Shown: positions 17,401 through 33,426 of the stretch, in pieces
How positions within the stretch are numbered: position 1 is the first letter of the stretch
How the letters are laid out: each line of letters starts with the position of its first letter
Assembly: GCF_051020975.1 (NCBI RefSeq)
Contig: NC_135035.1
Location: 3,100,001-3,164,000 of the forward strand
Direction of reading: 5' to 3'
DNA from: Osmia lignaria lignaria
Taxonomy: Eukaryota; Arthropoda; Insecta; Hymenoptera; Megachilidae
DNA: 64,000 nt
The notes under the pieces: generated by a model
The model's database searches: none
What the model saw: only the letters and a program-made list of their open reading frames with translations
What the model was told of the DNA's origin: nothing
Translations under genes and position numbers: made by a program

Positions 17401-18776
17401 TACTTAATAACAATATCATTAGTACTATATCCACATCATATATAATGTAATATACCGATTCCTTCCCACAGATCAACGTAGATTTAATAACAACATCATT
17501 CATACTATATCAACACTAGGTATAATGTAATATAGTGATTACATCCCACAGATCAAGGTACATTTAATAACAACATCATTCATACTATATCTACATTGGA
17601 TATAATGTATTATACTGATCCCTTCCCACAGATCAAGGTGCCTACATTTAGTAACAATATCATTATTACTATATCTTCATTAGATATAATGTAATATACT
17701 AATCCCTGCCCACAGATCAATGTATATTTAGTAGCGATATCATTATTACTATATCTACATTGGATATAATGTAATATACTGAACCCTCCCCACAGATCAA
17801 TGTACCTACATTTAACAACAATATCATTAGTACTACGTCCACATTGCATATAATGTAATATACTGATTCCTTGCCACAGATCAGTGTACATTTAATAACA
17901 ACATCATTCATTACATATCTATTTTGGGTACAATGTAATATAGTGATTACATCCCACAGATCAATGTACATGTAATATCGATATCATTATTACTATATCT
18001 ACATTAGATATAATGTAATATACTGATCCCTGCCCATAGTTCAATGTACCTATATTTAATAACAATATCATTAGTACTATATCCACATCACATATAATGT
18101 AATATACTGATCCCTTCCCACAGATCAATGTACATTTAGTAACACCATCATTCATACTATATCTACACTAGGTATAATGTAACATAGTGATTACATCCCA
18201 CTGATCAATGTACATTTAATAACAACATCATTCATACTATAACTACATTGGATATAATGTAATATACTGATCCCTGCCCACTGATCAATGTACATTTTAT
18301 AACAACATCATTCATACTATATCTACATTGGATATAATGTAATATACTGATCCCTTCCCATACGTCAATGTACATATAATAGCAAAATCGTTATTACTAT
18401 ATCTACATTAGGTATAATGTAATATACTGATCCCTGCTCACAGATCAATGTACCTATATTTAATAACAATATCCTTAGTACTATATCCACATTACACATA
18501 ATGTAATATACTGATTCCTTCCCACAGATCAATGTACATTTAATAACAACAGCATTCATACTATATCAACACTAGGTATAATGTAATATAGTGATTACAT
18601 CCCACAGATCAAGGTACATTCAATATCGATATCATTATTACTGTATCTACATTAGATAAAATGTAATATACTGATTCCTTCCCACAGATCAATGTACATT
18701 TAACAACAACATCATTCATACTATATCTACATTGGATATAATGTAATATACTGATCCCTTCCCACAGATCAATGTA
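13645..18776. repeat. Long segmental duplication, copy 2
   Basis: Counterpart of the segment at the start of the window (see offsets there). It differs by one additional 80-bp monomer close to 16.80-16.88 kb and a 3-bp deletion near 14.33 kb. From about 17,616 the array also matches the window start again, at an offset of 17,615, continuing to roughly 19.8 kb. Successive higher-order units of about 3.9 kb are therefore present. Confidence 0.8.
16795..16874. repeat. Single extra 80-bp monomer
   Basis: Compared with the paired segment near 3.13-3.18 kb, one monomer containing ATTCCTTCCCTCAGATC and TACTATTTCTACATTAG is present twice here (about 16.56 kb and 16.80 kb) and once there. This accounts exactly for the offset changing from 13,641 to 13,721. 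Edges are approximate. Confidence 0.65.
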
Positions 18777-21519
18777 CCTACATTTAATAACAATATCCTT
18801 AGTACTATATCCACATTACACATAATGTAATATACTGATTCCTTCCCACAGAACAATGTGCATTTAATAACCCCATCATTCATACTATATCTACACGAGG
18901 TATAATGTTATATAGTGATTACATCCCCCAGATCAATGTACATATAACAACAACATCATTCATACTATATCTACATTGGATATAATGTAATATACTGATC
19001 CCTTCCCACAGGTCAATGTACATATAATAGTATAATTGTTATTACTATATCTACATTAGGTATAATGTAATGTATTTACTACATCCTACAGATCATTGTA
19101 CATTTAATAACATCATTCATGCTATAGCTAAATTGGCTATAATGTAATATACTCACCCCTTCCCACAGATCAAGGTACCTACATTTAATAACAATATCAT
19201 TATTACTACATCTACATTAGATATAAAGTAATATACTGATCCCTGCCCACAGTTCAATGTACCTATATTTAATAATAATATCATTAGTACTATATCCACA
19301 TCATATATAATGTAATATACTGATTCCTTCCCACAGATCAATGTACATTAACAACAACATCATTCAAGCTATAGCTAAATTGGATATAATGTAATATACT
19401 GATCCCTGCCCACCGGTCAATGTACATTTAATAACAACATCGTTCATACTATATCCACATTAGGTATAATGTAATATAGTGATTACGTCCCACAGATCAA
19501 TGTACCTACATTTAATAACAATATCCTTAGTACTATACCCACATTACACATAATGTAATATACTGATTCCTTCCCACAGATCAATGTACATTTAACAACA
19601 ACATCATTCATACTATATCTACAATGGATATAATGTAATATACTGATCCCTGCCCATAGTTCAATGTACCTATATTTAATAACAATATCATTAGTACTAT
19701 ATCCACATCACATATAATGTAATATACTGATTCCTTCCCACAGATCAATGTACATTTAATAACAACATTATTCATACTATATCTACACTAGGTAGAATGT
19801 AACATAGTGATTACATCCCACAGATCAATGTACACTTAAAAACAACATCATTCATACTATAACTACATTGGATATAATGTAATATACTGATCCCTTCCCA
19901 CAGATCAAGGTATCTACATTTAATAACAATATCATTATTACTATATCTACACTAGATATAATGCAATATACGGATTCCTTCCCACAGATCAATGTACATT
20001 TAATAACAACATCATTCATACTATATCTGCATTGGATATAACGTAATATACTGATCCCTTCCCACAGGTCAATGTACATACAATAGCAAAATCGTTATTA
20101 CTATATCCACATTAGGTATAATGTAATGTATTTACTACATCCAACAGATCATTGTACATTTAATAACATCATTCATGCTATAGCTAAATTGGATATAATG
20201 TAATATACTCACCCCCTCCCACAGATCAAGGTAACTACATTTAATAACAATATCATTATTACTACATCTACATTAGATATAAAGTAATATACTGATCCCT
20301 GCCCACAGTTCAATGTACCCATATTTAATAATAATATCATTAGTACTATATCCACATCATATATAATGTAATATACTGATTCCTTCCCACAGATCAATGT
20401 ACATTAACAACAACATCATTCATGCTATAGCTAAATTGGATATAATGTAATATACTGATCCCTGCCCACAGATCAATGTACCTACATTTAGTAACAATAT
20501 CATTATTACTATATCTACATTAGATATAATGTAATATACTGATCCCTGCCCACCGGTCAATGTACATTTAATAACAACATCGTTCATACTATATCCACAT
20601 TAGGTATAATGTAATATAGTGATTACTTCCCACAGATCAATGTACCTACATTTAGTAACAATATCCTTAGTACTATATCCACATTACACATAATGTAATA
20701 TACTGATTCCTTCCCACAGATCAATGTACATTTAACAACAACATCATTCGTACTATATCTACATTGGATATAATGTAATATACTGATCCCTTCCCACTGA
20801 TCAATGTACCTACATTTAATAACAATATCCTTAGTACTATATCCACATTACACATAATGTAATATACTGATTCCTTCCCACAGAACAATGTACATTTAAT
20901 AACCCCATCATTCATACTATATCTACACGAGGTATAATGTAATATAGTGATTACATCCCCCAGATCAATGTACATATAACAACAACATCATTCATACTAT
21001 ATCTACATTGGATATAATGTAATATACTGATCCCTTCCCACAGGTCAATGTACATATAATAGCATAATCGTTATTACTATATCTACACTAGGTATAATGT
21101 AATGTATTAACTACATCCTACAGATCATTGTACATTTAATATCATCATTCATGCTATAGCTAAATTGGATATAATGTAATATACTGATTCCTTCCCACAG
21201 ATCAATGTACATTTAATAACAACACTATTCATACTATATCTACACTAGGTATAATGTAACGTGGTGATTACATCCCACAGATCAATGTACATTTAATAAT
21301 ATCATTCATACTATAACTACATTGGATATAATGTAATATACTGATCCTTTCCCACAGATCAAGGTATCTACATTTAATAACAATATCATTATTACTATAT
21401 CTGCACTAGATATAATGCAATATACGGATTCCTTCCCACAGATCAATGTACATTTAATAACAACATCATTCATACTATATCTGCATTGGATATAATGTAA
21501 TATACTGATACCTGCCCAC

Positions 21520-22250
21520 CGGTCAATGTACATTTAATAACAACATCGTTCATACTATATCCACATTAGGTATAATGTAACATAGTGATTACGCCCCACA
21601 GATCAATGTACCTACATTTAATAACAATATCCGTAGTACTATATCCACATTACACATAATGTAATATACTGATTCCTTCCCACAGATCAATGTACATTGA
21701 ACAACAACATCATTCATACTATATCTACAATGGATATAATGTAATATACTGATCCCTTCCCACAGATCAATGTACCTACATTTAATAACAATATCCTTAG
21801 TACTGTATCCACATTACACATAATGTAATATACTGATTCCTTCCCACAGATCAATGTACATTTAATAACAACATTATTCATACTATATCTACACTAGGGA
21901 TAATGTAACATAGTGATTACATCCCGCAGATTAATGTACACTTAATAACAACATCATTCATACTATAACTACATTGGATATAATGTAATATACTGATCCC
22001 TTCCCACAGATTAAGGTATCTACATTTAATAACAATATCATTATTACTATATCTACACTAGATATGATGCAATATACGGATTCCTTCCCACAGATCAATG
22101 TACATTTAATAACAACATCATTCATACTATATCTGCATTGGATATAATGTAATATACTGATCCCTTCCCACAGGTCAATGTACATACAATAGCAAAATCG
22201 TTATTACTATATCTACATTAGGTATAATGTAATGTATTTACTACATCCTA
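21520..22250. repeat. Duplicated satellite block (7,695-bp offset), copy 1
   Basis: The block matches about 29,215-29,945. Shared rare variants include GTAGTACTATATCC, GTACATTGAACAAC, CACTAGGGATAATG, CATCCCGCAGAT and ACTAGATATGATGCAA. Ends are approximate. Confidence 0.65.
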
Positions 22251-22740
22251 CAGATCATTCTACATTTAATAACATCATTCATGCTATAGCTAAATTGGCT
22301 ATAATGTAATATACTCACCCCTTCCCACAGATCAAGGTACGTACATTTAATAACAATATCATTATTACTACATCTACATTAGATATAAAGTAATATACTG
22401 ATCCCTGCCCACAGTTCAATGTACCTATATTTAATAATAATATCATTAGTACTATATCCACATCATATATAATGTAATATACTGATTCCTTCCCACAGAT
22501 CAATGTACATTAACAACAGCATCATTCATGCTATAGCTAAATTGGATATAATGTAATATACTGATCCCTGCCCACCGGTCAATGTACATTTAATAACAAC
22601 ATCGTTCATACTATATCCACATTAGGTATAATGTAATATAGTGATTACGTCCCACAGATCAATGTACCTACATTTAATAACAATATCCTTAGTACTATAC
22701 CCACATTACACATAATGTAATATACTGATTCCTTCCCACA

Positions 22741-24216
22741 GATCAATGTACATTTAATAACAACAGCATTCATACTATATCAACACTAGGTATAATGTAA
22801 TATAGTGATTACATCCCACAGATCAAGGTACATTCAATATCGATATCATTATTACTATATCTACATTAGATAAAATGTAATATACTGATCCCTTCCCACA
22901 GATTAAGGTGCCTACATTTAGTAACAATATCATTATTACTATATCTACATTAGATATAATGTAATATACTGATCCCTGCCCACCGGTCAATGTACATTTA
23001 ATAACAACATCGTTCATACTATATCCACATTAGGTATAATGTAATATAGTGATTACGTCTCACAGATCAATGTACCTACATTTAATAACAATATCCTTAG
23101 TACTATATCCACATTACACATAATGTAATATACTGATTCCTTCCCACAGATCAATGTACATTTAACAACAACATCATTCATACTATATCTACAATGGATA
23201 TAATGTAATATACTGATCCCTGCCCATAGTTCAATGTACCTATATTTAATAACAATATCATTAGTACTATATCCACATCACATATAATGTAATATACTGA
23301 TTCCTTCTCACAGATCAATGTACATTTAATAACAACATTATTCATACTATATCTACACTAGGTAGAATGTAACATAGTGATTACATCCCACAGATCAATG
23401 TACACTTAAAAACAACATCATTCATACTATAACTACATTGGATATAATGTAATATACTGATTCCTTCCCACAGAACAATGTACATTTAATAACCCCATCA
23501 TTCATACTATATCTACACGAGGTATAATGTAATATAGTGATTACATCCCCCAGATCAATGTACATATAACAACAACATCATTCATACTATATCTACATTG
23601 GATATAATGTAATATACTGATCCCTTCCCACAGGTCAATGTACATATAATAGTATAATTGTTATTACTATATCTACATTAGGTATAATGTAATGTATTTA
23701 CTACATCCTACAGATCATTGTACATTTAATAACATCATTCATGCTATAGCTAAATTGGCTATAATGTAATATACTCACCCCTTCCCACAGATCAAGGTAC
23801 CTACATTTAATGACAATATCATTATTACTACATCTACATTAGATATAAAGTAATATACTGATCCCTGCCCACAGTTCAATGTACCTATATTTAATAATAA
23901 TATCATTAGTACTATATCCACATCATATATAACGTAATATACTGATTCCTTCCCACAGATCAATGTACATTAACAACAACATCATTCATGCTATAGCTAA
24001 ATTGGATATAATGTAATATACTGATCCCTGCCCACCGGTCAATGTACATTTAATAACAACATCGTTCATACTATATCCACATTAGGTATAATGTAATATA
24101 GTGATTACGTCTCACAGATCAATGTACCTACATTTAATAACAATATCCTTAGTACTATATCCACATTACACATAATGTAATATACTGATTCCTTCCCACA
24201 GATCAATGTACATTTA
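22741..24216. repeat. Duplicated satellite block (8,263-bp offset), copy 1
   Basis: The block matches 31,004-32,479 with only scattered substitutions. The match ends where ACATTTAACAAC here meets ACATTTAATAACAACATTATT in the other copy. Confidence 0.7.
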
Positions 24217-27200
24217 ACAACAACATCATTCATACTATATCTACAATGGATATAATGTAATATACTGATCCCTGCCCATAGTTCAATGTACCTATATTTA
24301 ATAACAATATCATTAGTACTATATCCACATCACATATAATGTAATATACTGATTCCTTCCCACAGATCAATGTACATTTAATAACAACATTATTCATACT
24401 ATATCTACACTAGGTATAATGTAACATAGTGATTACATCCCACAGATCAATGTACACTTAAAAACAACATCATTCATACTATAACTACATTGGATATAAT
24501 GTAATATACTGATCCCTTCCCACAGATCAAGGTATCTACATTTAATAACAACATCATTATTACTATATCTACACTAGATATAATGCAATATACGGATTCC
24601 TTCCCACAGATCAATGTACATTTAATAACAACATCATTCATACTATATCTGCATTGGATATAATGTAATATACTGATCCCTTCCCACAGGTCAATGTACA
24701 TACAATAGCAAAATCGTTATTACTATATCTACATTAGGTATAATGTAATGTATTTACTACATCCTACAGATCATTGTACATTTAATAAGATCATTCATGC
24801 TATAGCTAAATTGGATATAATGTAATATACTCACCCCTTCCCACAGATCAAGGTAGCTACATTTAATAACATTATCATTAATACTATATCTACATGAGAT
24901 ATAATGTTATATACTAATCCCTGCCCACAGATCAATGTATATTTAATAGCGATATCATTATTAGTATATCTACATTAGATATAATGTTATATACTGATCC
25001 CTGCCCACAGTTCAATGTACCTATACTTAATAACAATATCATAAGTACTATATCCACATCATATATAATGTAATATACCGATTCCTTCCCACAGACCAAC
25101 GTAGATTTAATAACATCATTCATACTATATCAACACTAGGTATAATGTAATATAGTGATTACATCCCACAGATCAAGGTACATTTAATAACAACATCATT
25201 CATACTATATCTACATTGGATATAATGTAATATACTGATCCCTTCCCACAGGTCAATGTACATACAATAGCAAAATCGTTATTACTATATCTACATTAGG
25301 TATAATGTAATGTATTTACTACATCCTACAGATCATTGTACATTTAATAAGATAATTCATGCTATAGCTAAATTGGATATAATGTAATATACTCACCCCT
25401 TCCCACAGATCAAGGTACCTACATTTAATAACAATATCATTATTACTACATCTACATTAGATATAATGCAATATACGGATTCCTTCCCACAGATCAATGT
25501 ACATTTAATAACAACATCATTCATACTATAACTACATTGGATATAATGTAATATACTGATCCCTCCCCACAGATCAATGTACATTTTATAACAACATCAT
25601 TCATACTATATCTACATTGGATATAATGTAATATACTGATCCCTTCCCATACGTCAATGTACATATAATAGCAAAATCGTTATTACTATATCTACATTAG
25701 GTATAATGTAATATACTGATCCCTGCCCACCGGTCAATGTACATTTAATAACAACATCGTTCATACTATATCCACATTAGGTATAATGTAATATAGTGAT
25801 TACGTCCCACAGATCAATGTACCTACATTTAATAACATTATCATTAATACTATATCTACATGAGACATAATGATATATACTAATCCCTGCCCACAGACCA
25901 ATGTATATTTAATACCGATATCATTATTACTATATCTACATTAGATATAATGTTATATACTGATCCCTGCCCACAGTTCAATGTTCCTATACTTAATAAC
26001 AATATCATTAGTACTATATCCACATCATATATAATGTAATATACTGATTCCTTCCCACAGATCAACGTAGATTTAATAACAACATCATTCATACAATATC
26101 AACACCAGGTATAATGTAATATAGTGATTACATCGCACAGATCAAGGTACATTTTATAACAACATCGTTCATACTATATCTACGGTGGATATAATGTAAT
26201 ATACTGATCCCTTCCCACAGACCAAGGTGCCTACATTTAGTAACAATATCATTCATACTATATCAACACTAGGTATAATGTAATATAGTGATTACATCCC
26301 ACAGATCAAGGTACATTTTATAACAACATCGTTCATACTATATCTACATTGGATATAATGTAATATAATGATCCCTTCCCACAGACCAAGGTGCCTACAT
26401 TTAGTAACGATATCATTATTACTATAACTACATTAGATATAATGTTATATACTGATCCCTGCCCACAGTTCATTGTACCTATACTTAATAACAATATCAT
26501 TAGTTGTATATCCACATCATATATAATGTAATATACTGATTCCTTCCCACAGATCAACGTAGATTTAATAACAACATCATTCATGCTATATCAACACTAG
26601 GTATAATGTAATATAGTGATTACATCCCACAGATCAAGGTGCCTACATTTTGTAACAATATCATTATTACTATATCTTCATTAGATGTAATGTAATATAC
26701 TAATCCCTGCCCACAGATCCATGTATATTTAGTAGCGATATCATTATTACTATATCTACATTGGATATAATGTAATATACTGAACCCTCCCCACAGATCA
26801 ATGTACCTACATTTAACAACAATATCATTAGTACTACGTCCACATTGCATATAATGTAATATACTGATTCCTTGCCACAGATCAGTGTACATTTAATAAC
26901 AACATCATTCATTACATATCTATATTGGGTACAATGTAATATAGTGATTACATCCCACAGATTGATGTACATGTAATATCGATATCATTATTACTATATC
27001 TACATTAGATATAATGTAATATACTGATCACGGCCCATAGTTCAATGTACCTATATTTAATAACAATATCATTAGTACTATATCCACATCACATATAATG
27101 TAATATACTGATCCCTTCCCACAGATCAATGTACATTTAGTAACACCATCATTCATACTATATCTACACTAGGTATAATGTAACATAGTGATTACATCCC

Positions 27201-27879
27201 ACAGATCAATGTACATTTAATAACAACATCATTCATAATATAACTACATTGGATATAATGTAATATACTGATCCCTTCCCACAGATCAATGTACATATAA
27301 CAGCAACATCGTTAGTACTATATCTGCATTAGGTATAATGTAATCTAGTGACTACATCCCACAGATCATTGTACGTTTAATAACACCATCATTCATGCTA
27401 TAGCTAAATTGGATATAATGCAATATACTCAGCCCTTCCCACAGATCAAGGTACCTACATTTAATAACAATATCATTATTACTACATCTACATTAGATAT
27501 AAAGTAATATACTGATCCCTGCCCACAGTTCAATGTACCTATATTTAATAATAATATCATTAGTACTATATCCACATCATATATAATGTAATATACTGAT
27601 TCCTTCCCACAGATCAATGTGCATTAACAACAACATCATTCATGCTATAGCTAAATTGGATATAATGTAATATACTGATCCCTGCCCGCAGATCAATGTA
27701 CCTACATTTAATAACAATATCATTAGTACTCTATCTACATTAGATATAATGTAATATACTGATCCCTGCCCACAGTTCAATGTAACTATATTTAATAACA
27801 ATATCATTAGTACTATATCCACATCATATATAATGTAATATACTGATTCCTTCCCACAGATCAATGTACATATAATAGC

Positions 27880-28090
27880 AATATCGTTATTACTATATCA
27901 ACATCAGATATGTAATATACATTTAAGAACAAATCATTATTACTATATCTACGTCGGTTATAACGAAATGTACTGATTCCTTCCCAAGGATCAATGTACA
28001 TATAATCGCAATATCATTATTAGTTACTATATCTACATCGGTTGTAACGCAATATACTGATTCCTTCCCACAGATCAATTTACATTTAAT
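27880..28090. repeat. Diverged and truncated satellite monomers
   Basis: A short island of atypical monomers. One unit at about 27891-27940 is only 50 bp between successive TACTATATC motifs and lacks the pyrimidine run and CAGATCAATG core. Its neighbours carry unusual variants (TACGTCGGTTATAACGAAATG, CCCAAGGATC, a 4-bp insertion giving TTATTAGTTAC, ATCGGTTGTAACGC). Elsewhere in the window monomers differ by only a few bases, so this island stands out as older or less homogenised sequence. Confidence 0.8.
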
Positions 28091-29214
28091 AGCAATATCA
28101 TTAGTACTATATCTACATTAGATATAATGTAATATACTGATCCCTCCGCACAGATCGAGATACCTACATTTAATAACAATATCATTATTACTATATCTAC
28201 AGTAGATATAATGAAATATACTGATCCCTGCCCACAGATCAATGTACCTACATTTAATAACAATATCATTAGTACTACGTCCACATTACATATAATGTAG
28301 TATACTGATTCCTTCTCACAGATCAGTGTAGATTTAATAACAACATCCTTCATACTACATCAACACTAGGTATAATGTAATATACTGATCCCTTCCCACA
28401 GACCAAGGTGCCTACAGTTAGTAACAATATCATTATTACTATATCTACATTAGGTATAATGTAATATACTGATCCCTGCCCACAGATCAATGTATATTTA
28501 GTAGCGATATCATTATTACTATATCTACATTGGATATAATGTAATATACTGAACCCTCCCCACAGATCAATGTACCTACATTTAACAACAATATCATTAG
28601 TACTACGTCCACATTGCATATAATGTAATATACTGATCCCTTCCCACAGATCAATGTACATTTAGTAACACCATCATTCATACTATATCTACACTAGGTA
28701 TAATGTAACATAGTGATTACATCCCACAGATCAATGTACATTTAATAACAACATCATTCATAATATAACTACATTGGATATAATGTAATATACTGATCCC
28801 TTCCCATAGATCAATGTACATATAACAGCAACATCGTTAGTACTATATCTGCATTAGGTATAATGTAATCTAGTGACTACATCCCACAGATCATTGTACG
28901 TTTAATAACACCATCATTCATGCTATAGCTAAATTGGATATAATGTAATATACTCACCCCTTCCCACAGATCAAGGTACCTACATTTAATAACAATATCA
29001 TTATTACTACATCTACATTAGATATAAAGTAATATACTGATCCCTGCCCACTGTTCAATGTACCTATATTTAATAATAATATCATTAGTACTATATCCAC
29101 ATCATATATAATGTAATATACTGATTCCTTCCCACAGATCAATGTACATTAACAACAACATCATTCATGCTATAGCTAAATTGGATATAATGTAATATAC
29201 TGATCCCTGCCCAC

Positions 29215-29945
29215 CGGTCAATGTACATTTAATAACAACATCGTTCATACTATATCCACATTAGGTATAATGTAACATAGTGATTACGTCCCACAGATCA
29301 ATGTACCTACATTTAATAACAATATCCGTAGTACTATATCCACATTACACATAATGTAATATACTGATTCCTTCCCACAGATCAATGTACATTGAACAAC
29401 AACATCATTCATACTATATCTACAATGGATATAATGTAATATACTGATCCCTTCCCACAGATCAATGTACCTACATTTAATAACAATATCCTTAGTACTG
29501 TATCCACATTACACATAATGTAATATACTGATTCCTTCCCACAGATCAATGTACATTTAATAACAACATTATTCATACTATATCTACACTAGGGATAATG
29601 TAACATAGTGATTACATCCCGCAGATCAATGTACACTTAATAACAACATCATTCATACTATAACTACATTGGATATAATGTAATATACTGATCCCTTCCC
29701 ACAGATTAAGGTATCTACATTTAATAACAATATCATTATTACTATATCTACACTAGATATGATGCAATATACGGATTCCTTCCCACAGATCAATGTACAT
29801 TTAATAACAACATCATTCATACTATATCTGCATTGGATATAATGTAATATACTGATCCCTTCCCACAGGTCAATGTACATACAATAGCAAAATCGTTATT
29901 ACTATATCTACATTAGGTATAATGTAATGTATTTACTACATCCTA
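29215..29945. repeat. Duplicated satellite block (7,695-bp offset), copy 2
   Basis: Counterpart of the block at about 21.52-22.25 kb. The same group of variants also appears in every right-arm unit (for example 45.1-45.6 kb), so the block is shared between the two arms. Confidence 0.65.
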
Positions 29946-31003
29946 CAGATCATTGTACATTTAATAACATCATTCATGCTATAGCTAAATTGGATATAAT
30001 GTAATATACTCACCCCTTCCCACAGATCAAGGTACCTACATTTAATAACAATATCATTATTACTACATCTACATTAGATATAAAGTAATATACTGATCCC
30101 TGCCCACGGTTCAATGTACCCATATTTAATAATAATATCATTAGTACTATATCCACATCATATATAATGTAATATACTGATTCCTTCCCACAGATCAATG
30201 TACATTAACAACAACATCATTCATGCTATAGCTAAATTGGATATAATGTAATATACTGATCCCTGCCCACCGGTCAATGTACATTTAATAACAACATCGT
30301 TCATACTATATCCACATTAGGTATAATGTAATATAGTGATTACGTCCCACAGATCAATGTACCTACATTTAGTAACAATATCCTTAGTACTATATCCACA
30401 TTACACATAATGTAATATACTGATTCCTTCCCACAGATCAATGTACATTTAACAACAACATCATTCGTACTATATCTACATTGGATATAATGTAATATAC
30501 TGATCCCTTCCCACTGATCAATGTACCTACATTTAATAACAATATCCTTAGTACTATATCCACATTACACATAATGTAATATACTGATTCCTTCCCACAG
30601 AACAATGTACATTTAATAACCACATCATTCATACTATATCTACACTAGGTATAATGTAACATAGTGATTACATCCCACAGATCAATGTACATTTAATAAC
30701 AACATCATTCATACTATAACTACATTGGATATAATGTAATATATTGATCCCTCCCCACAGATCAATGTACATTTTATAACAACATCATTCATACTATATC
30801 TACATTGGATATAATGTAATATACTGATCCCTTCCCATACGTCAATGTACATATAATAGCAAAATCGTTATTACTATATCTACATTAGGTATAATGTAAT
30901 ATACTGATCCCTGCTCACAGATCAATGTACCTATATTTAATAACAATATCCTTAGTACTATATCCACATTACACATAATGTAATATACTGATTCCTTCCC
31001 ACA

Positions 31004-32479
31004 GATCAATGTACATTTAATAACAACAGCATTCATACTATATCAACACTAGGTATAATGTAATATAGTGATTACATCCCACAGATCAAGGTACATTCAA
31101 TATCGATATCATTATTACTATATCTACATTAGATAAAATGTAATATTCTGATCCCTTCCCACAGATCAAGGTGCCTACATTTAGTAACAATATCATTATT
31201 ACTATATCTACATTAGATATAATGTAATATACTGATCCCTGCCCACCGGTCAATGTACATTTAATAACAACATCGTTCATACTATATCCACATTAGGTAT
31301 AATGTAATATAGTGATTACGTCTCACAGATCAATGTACCTACATTTAATAACAATATCCTTAGTACTATATCCACAATACACATAATGTAATATACTGAT
31401 TCCTTCCCACAGATCAATGTACATTTAACAACAACATCATTCATACTATATCTACAATGGATATAATGTAATATACTGATCCCTGCCCATAGTTCAATGT
31501 ACCTATATTTAATAACAATATCATTAGTACTATATCCACATCACATATAATGTAATATACTGATTCCTTCTCACAGATCAATGTACATTTAATAACAACA
31601 TTATTCATACTATATCTACACTAGGTAGAATGTAACATAGTGATTACATCCCACAGATCAATGTACACTTAAAAACAACATCATTCATACTATAACTACA
31701 TTGGATATAATGTAATATACTGATTCCTTCCCACAGAACAATGTACATTTAATAACCCCATCATTCATACTATATCTACACGAGGTATAATGTAATATAG
31801 TGATTACATCCCCCAGATCAATGTACATATAACAACAACATCATTCATACTATATCTACATTGGATATAATGTAATATACTGATCCCTTCCCACAGGTCA
31901 ATGTACATATAATAGTATAATTGTTATTACTATATCTACATTAGGTATAATGTAATGTATTTACTACATCCTACAGATCATTGTACATTTAATAACATCA
32001 TTCATGCTATAGCTAAATTGGCTATAATGTAATATACTCACCCCTTCCCACAGATCAAGGTACCTACATTTAATAACAATATCATTATTACTACATCTAC
32101 ATTAGATATAAAGTAATATACTGATCCCTGCCCACAGTTCAATGTACCTATATTTAATAATAATATCATTAGTACTATATCCACATCATATATAATGTAA
32201 TATACTGATTCCTTCCCACAGATCAATGTACATTAACAACAACATCATTCATGCTATAGCTAAATTGGATATAATGTAATATACTGATCCCTGCCCACCG
32301 GTCAATGTACATTTAATAACAACATCGTTCATACTATATCCACATTAGGTATAATGTAATATAGTGATTACGTCCCACAGATCAATGTACCTACATTTAA
32401 TAACAATATCCTTAGTACTATACCCACATTACACATAATGTAATATACTGATTCCTTCCCACAGATCAATGTACATTTA
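31004..32479. repeat. Duplicated satellite block (8,263-bp offset), copy 2
   Basis: Counterpart of the block at about 22.74-24.22 kb. It lies about 1 kb from the retrotransposon insertion point. Confidence 0.7.
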
Positions 32480-33426
32480 ATAACAACATTATTCATACTA
32501 TATCTACACTAGGGATAATGTAACATAGTGATTACATTCCGCAGATCAATGTACACTTAATAACAACATCATTCATACTATAACTACATTGGATATAATG
32601 TAATATACTGATCCCTTCCCACAGATTAAGGTATCTACATTTAATAACAATATCATTATTACTATATCTACACTAGATATGATGCAATATACGGATTCCT
32701 TCCCACAGATCAATGTACATATAACAACAACATCATTCATACTATATCTACATTGGATATAATGTAATATACTGATCCCTTCCCACAGGTCAATGTACAT
32801 ATAATAGTATAATTGTTATTACTATATCTACATTAGGTATAATGTAATGTATTTACTACATCCTACAGATCATTGTACATTTAATAACATCATTCATGCT
32901 ATAGCTAAATTGGCTATAATGTAATATACTCACCCCTTCCCACAGATCAAGGTACCTACATTTAATAACAATATCATTATTACTACATCTACATTAGATA
33001 TAAAGTAATATACTGATCCCTGCCCACAGTTCAATGTACCTATATTTAATAATAATATCATTAGTACTATATCCACATCATATATAATGTAATATACTGA
33101 TTCCTTCCCACAGATCAATGTACATTAACAACAACATCATTCATGCTATAGCTAAATTGGATATAATGTAATATACTGATCCCTGCCCACCGGTCAATGT
33201 ACATTTAATAACAACATCGTTCATACTATATCCACATTAGGTATAATGTAATATAGTGATTACGTCCCACAGATCAATGTACCTACATTTAATAACAATA
33301 TCCTTAGTACTATACCCACATTACACATAATGTAATATACTGATTCCTTCCCACAGATCAATGTACATTTAACAACAACATCATTCATACTATATCTACA
33401 ATGGATATAATGTAATATACTGATCC

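Noticed and set aside
102..33118. Dozens of minus-strand reading frames of 62-103 codons with similar peptides (ICGKGSVYYIISNVDIV and relatives) in the left arm
   Set aside because: They are translations of the satellite itself. They span only two to three or so monomers, end when 80/84-bp monomers change phase, recur with array periodicity and have no independent coding signals.
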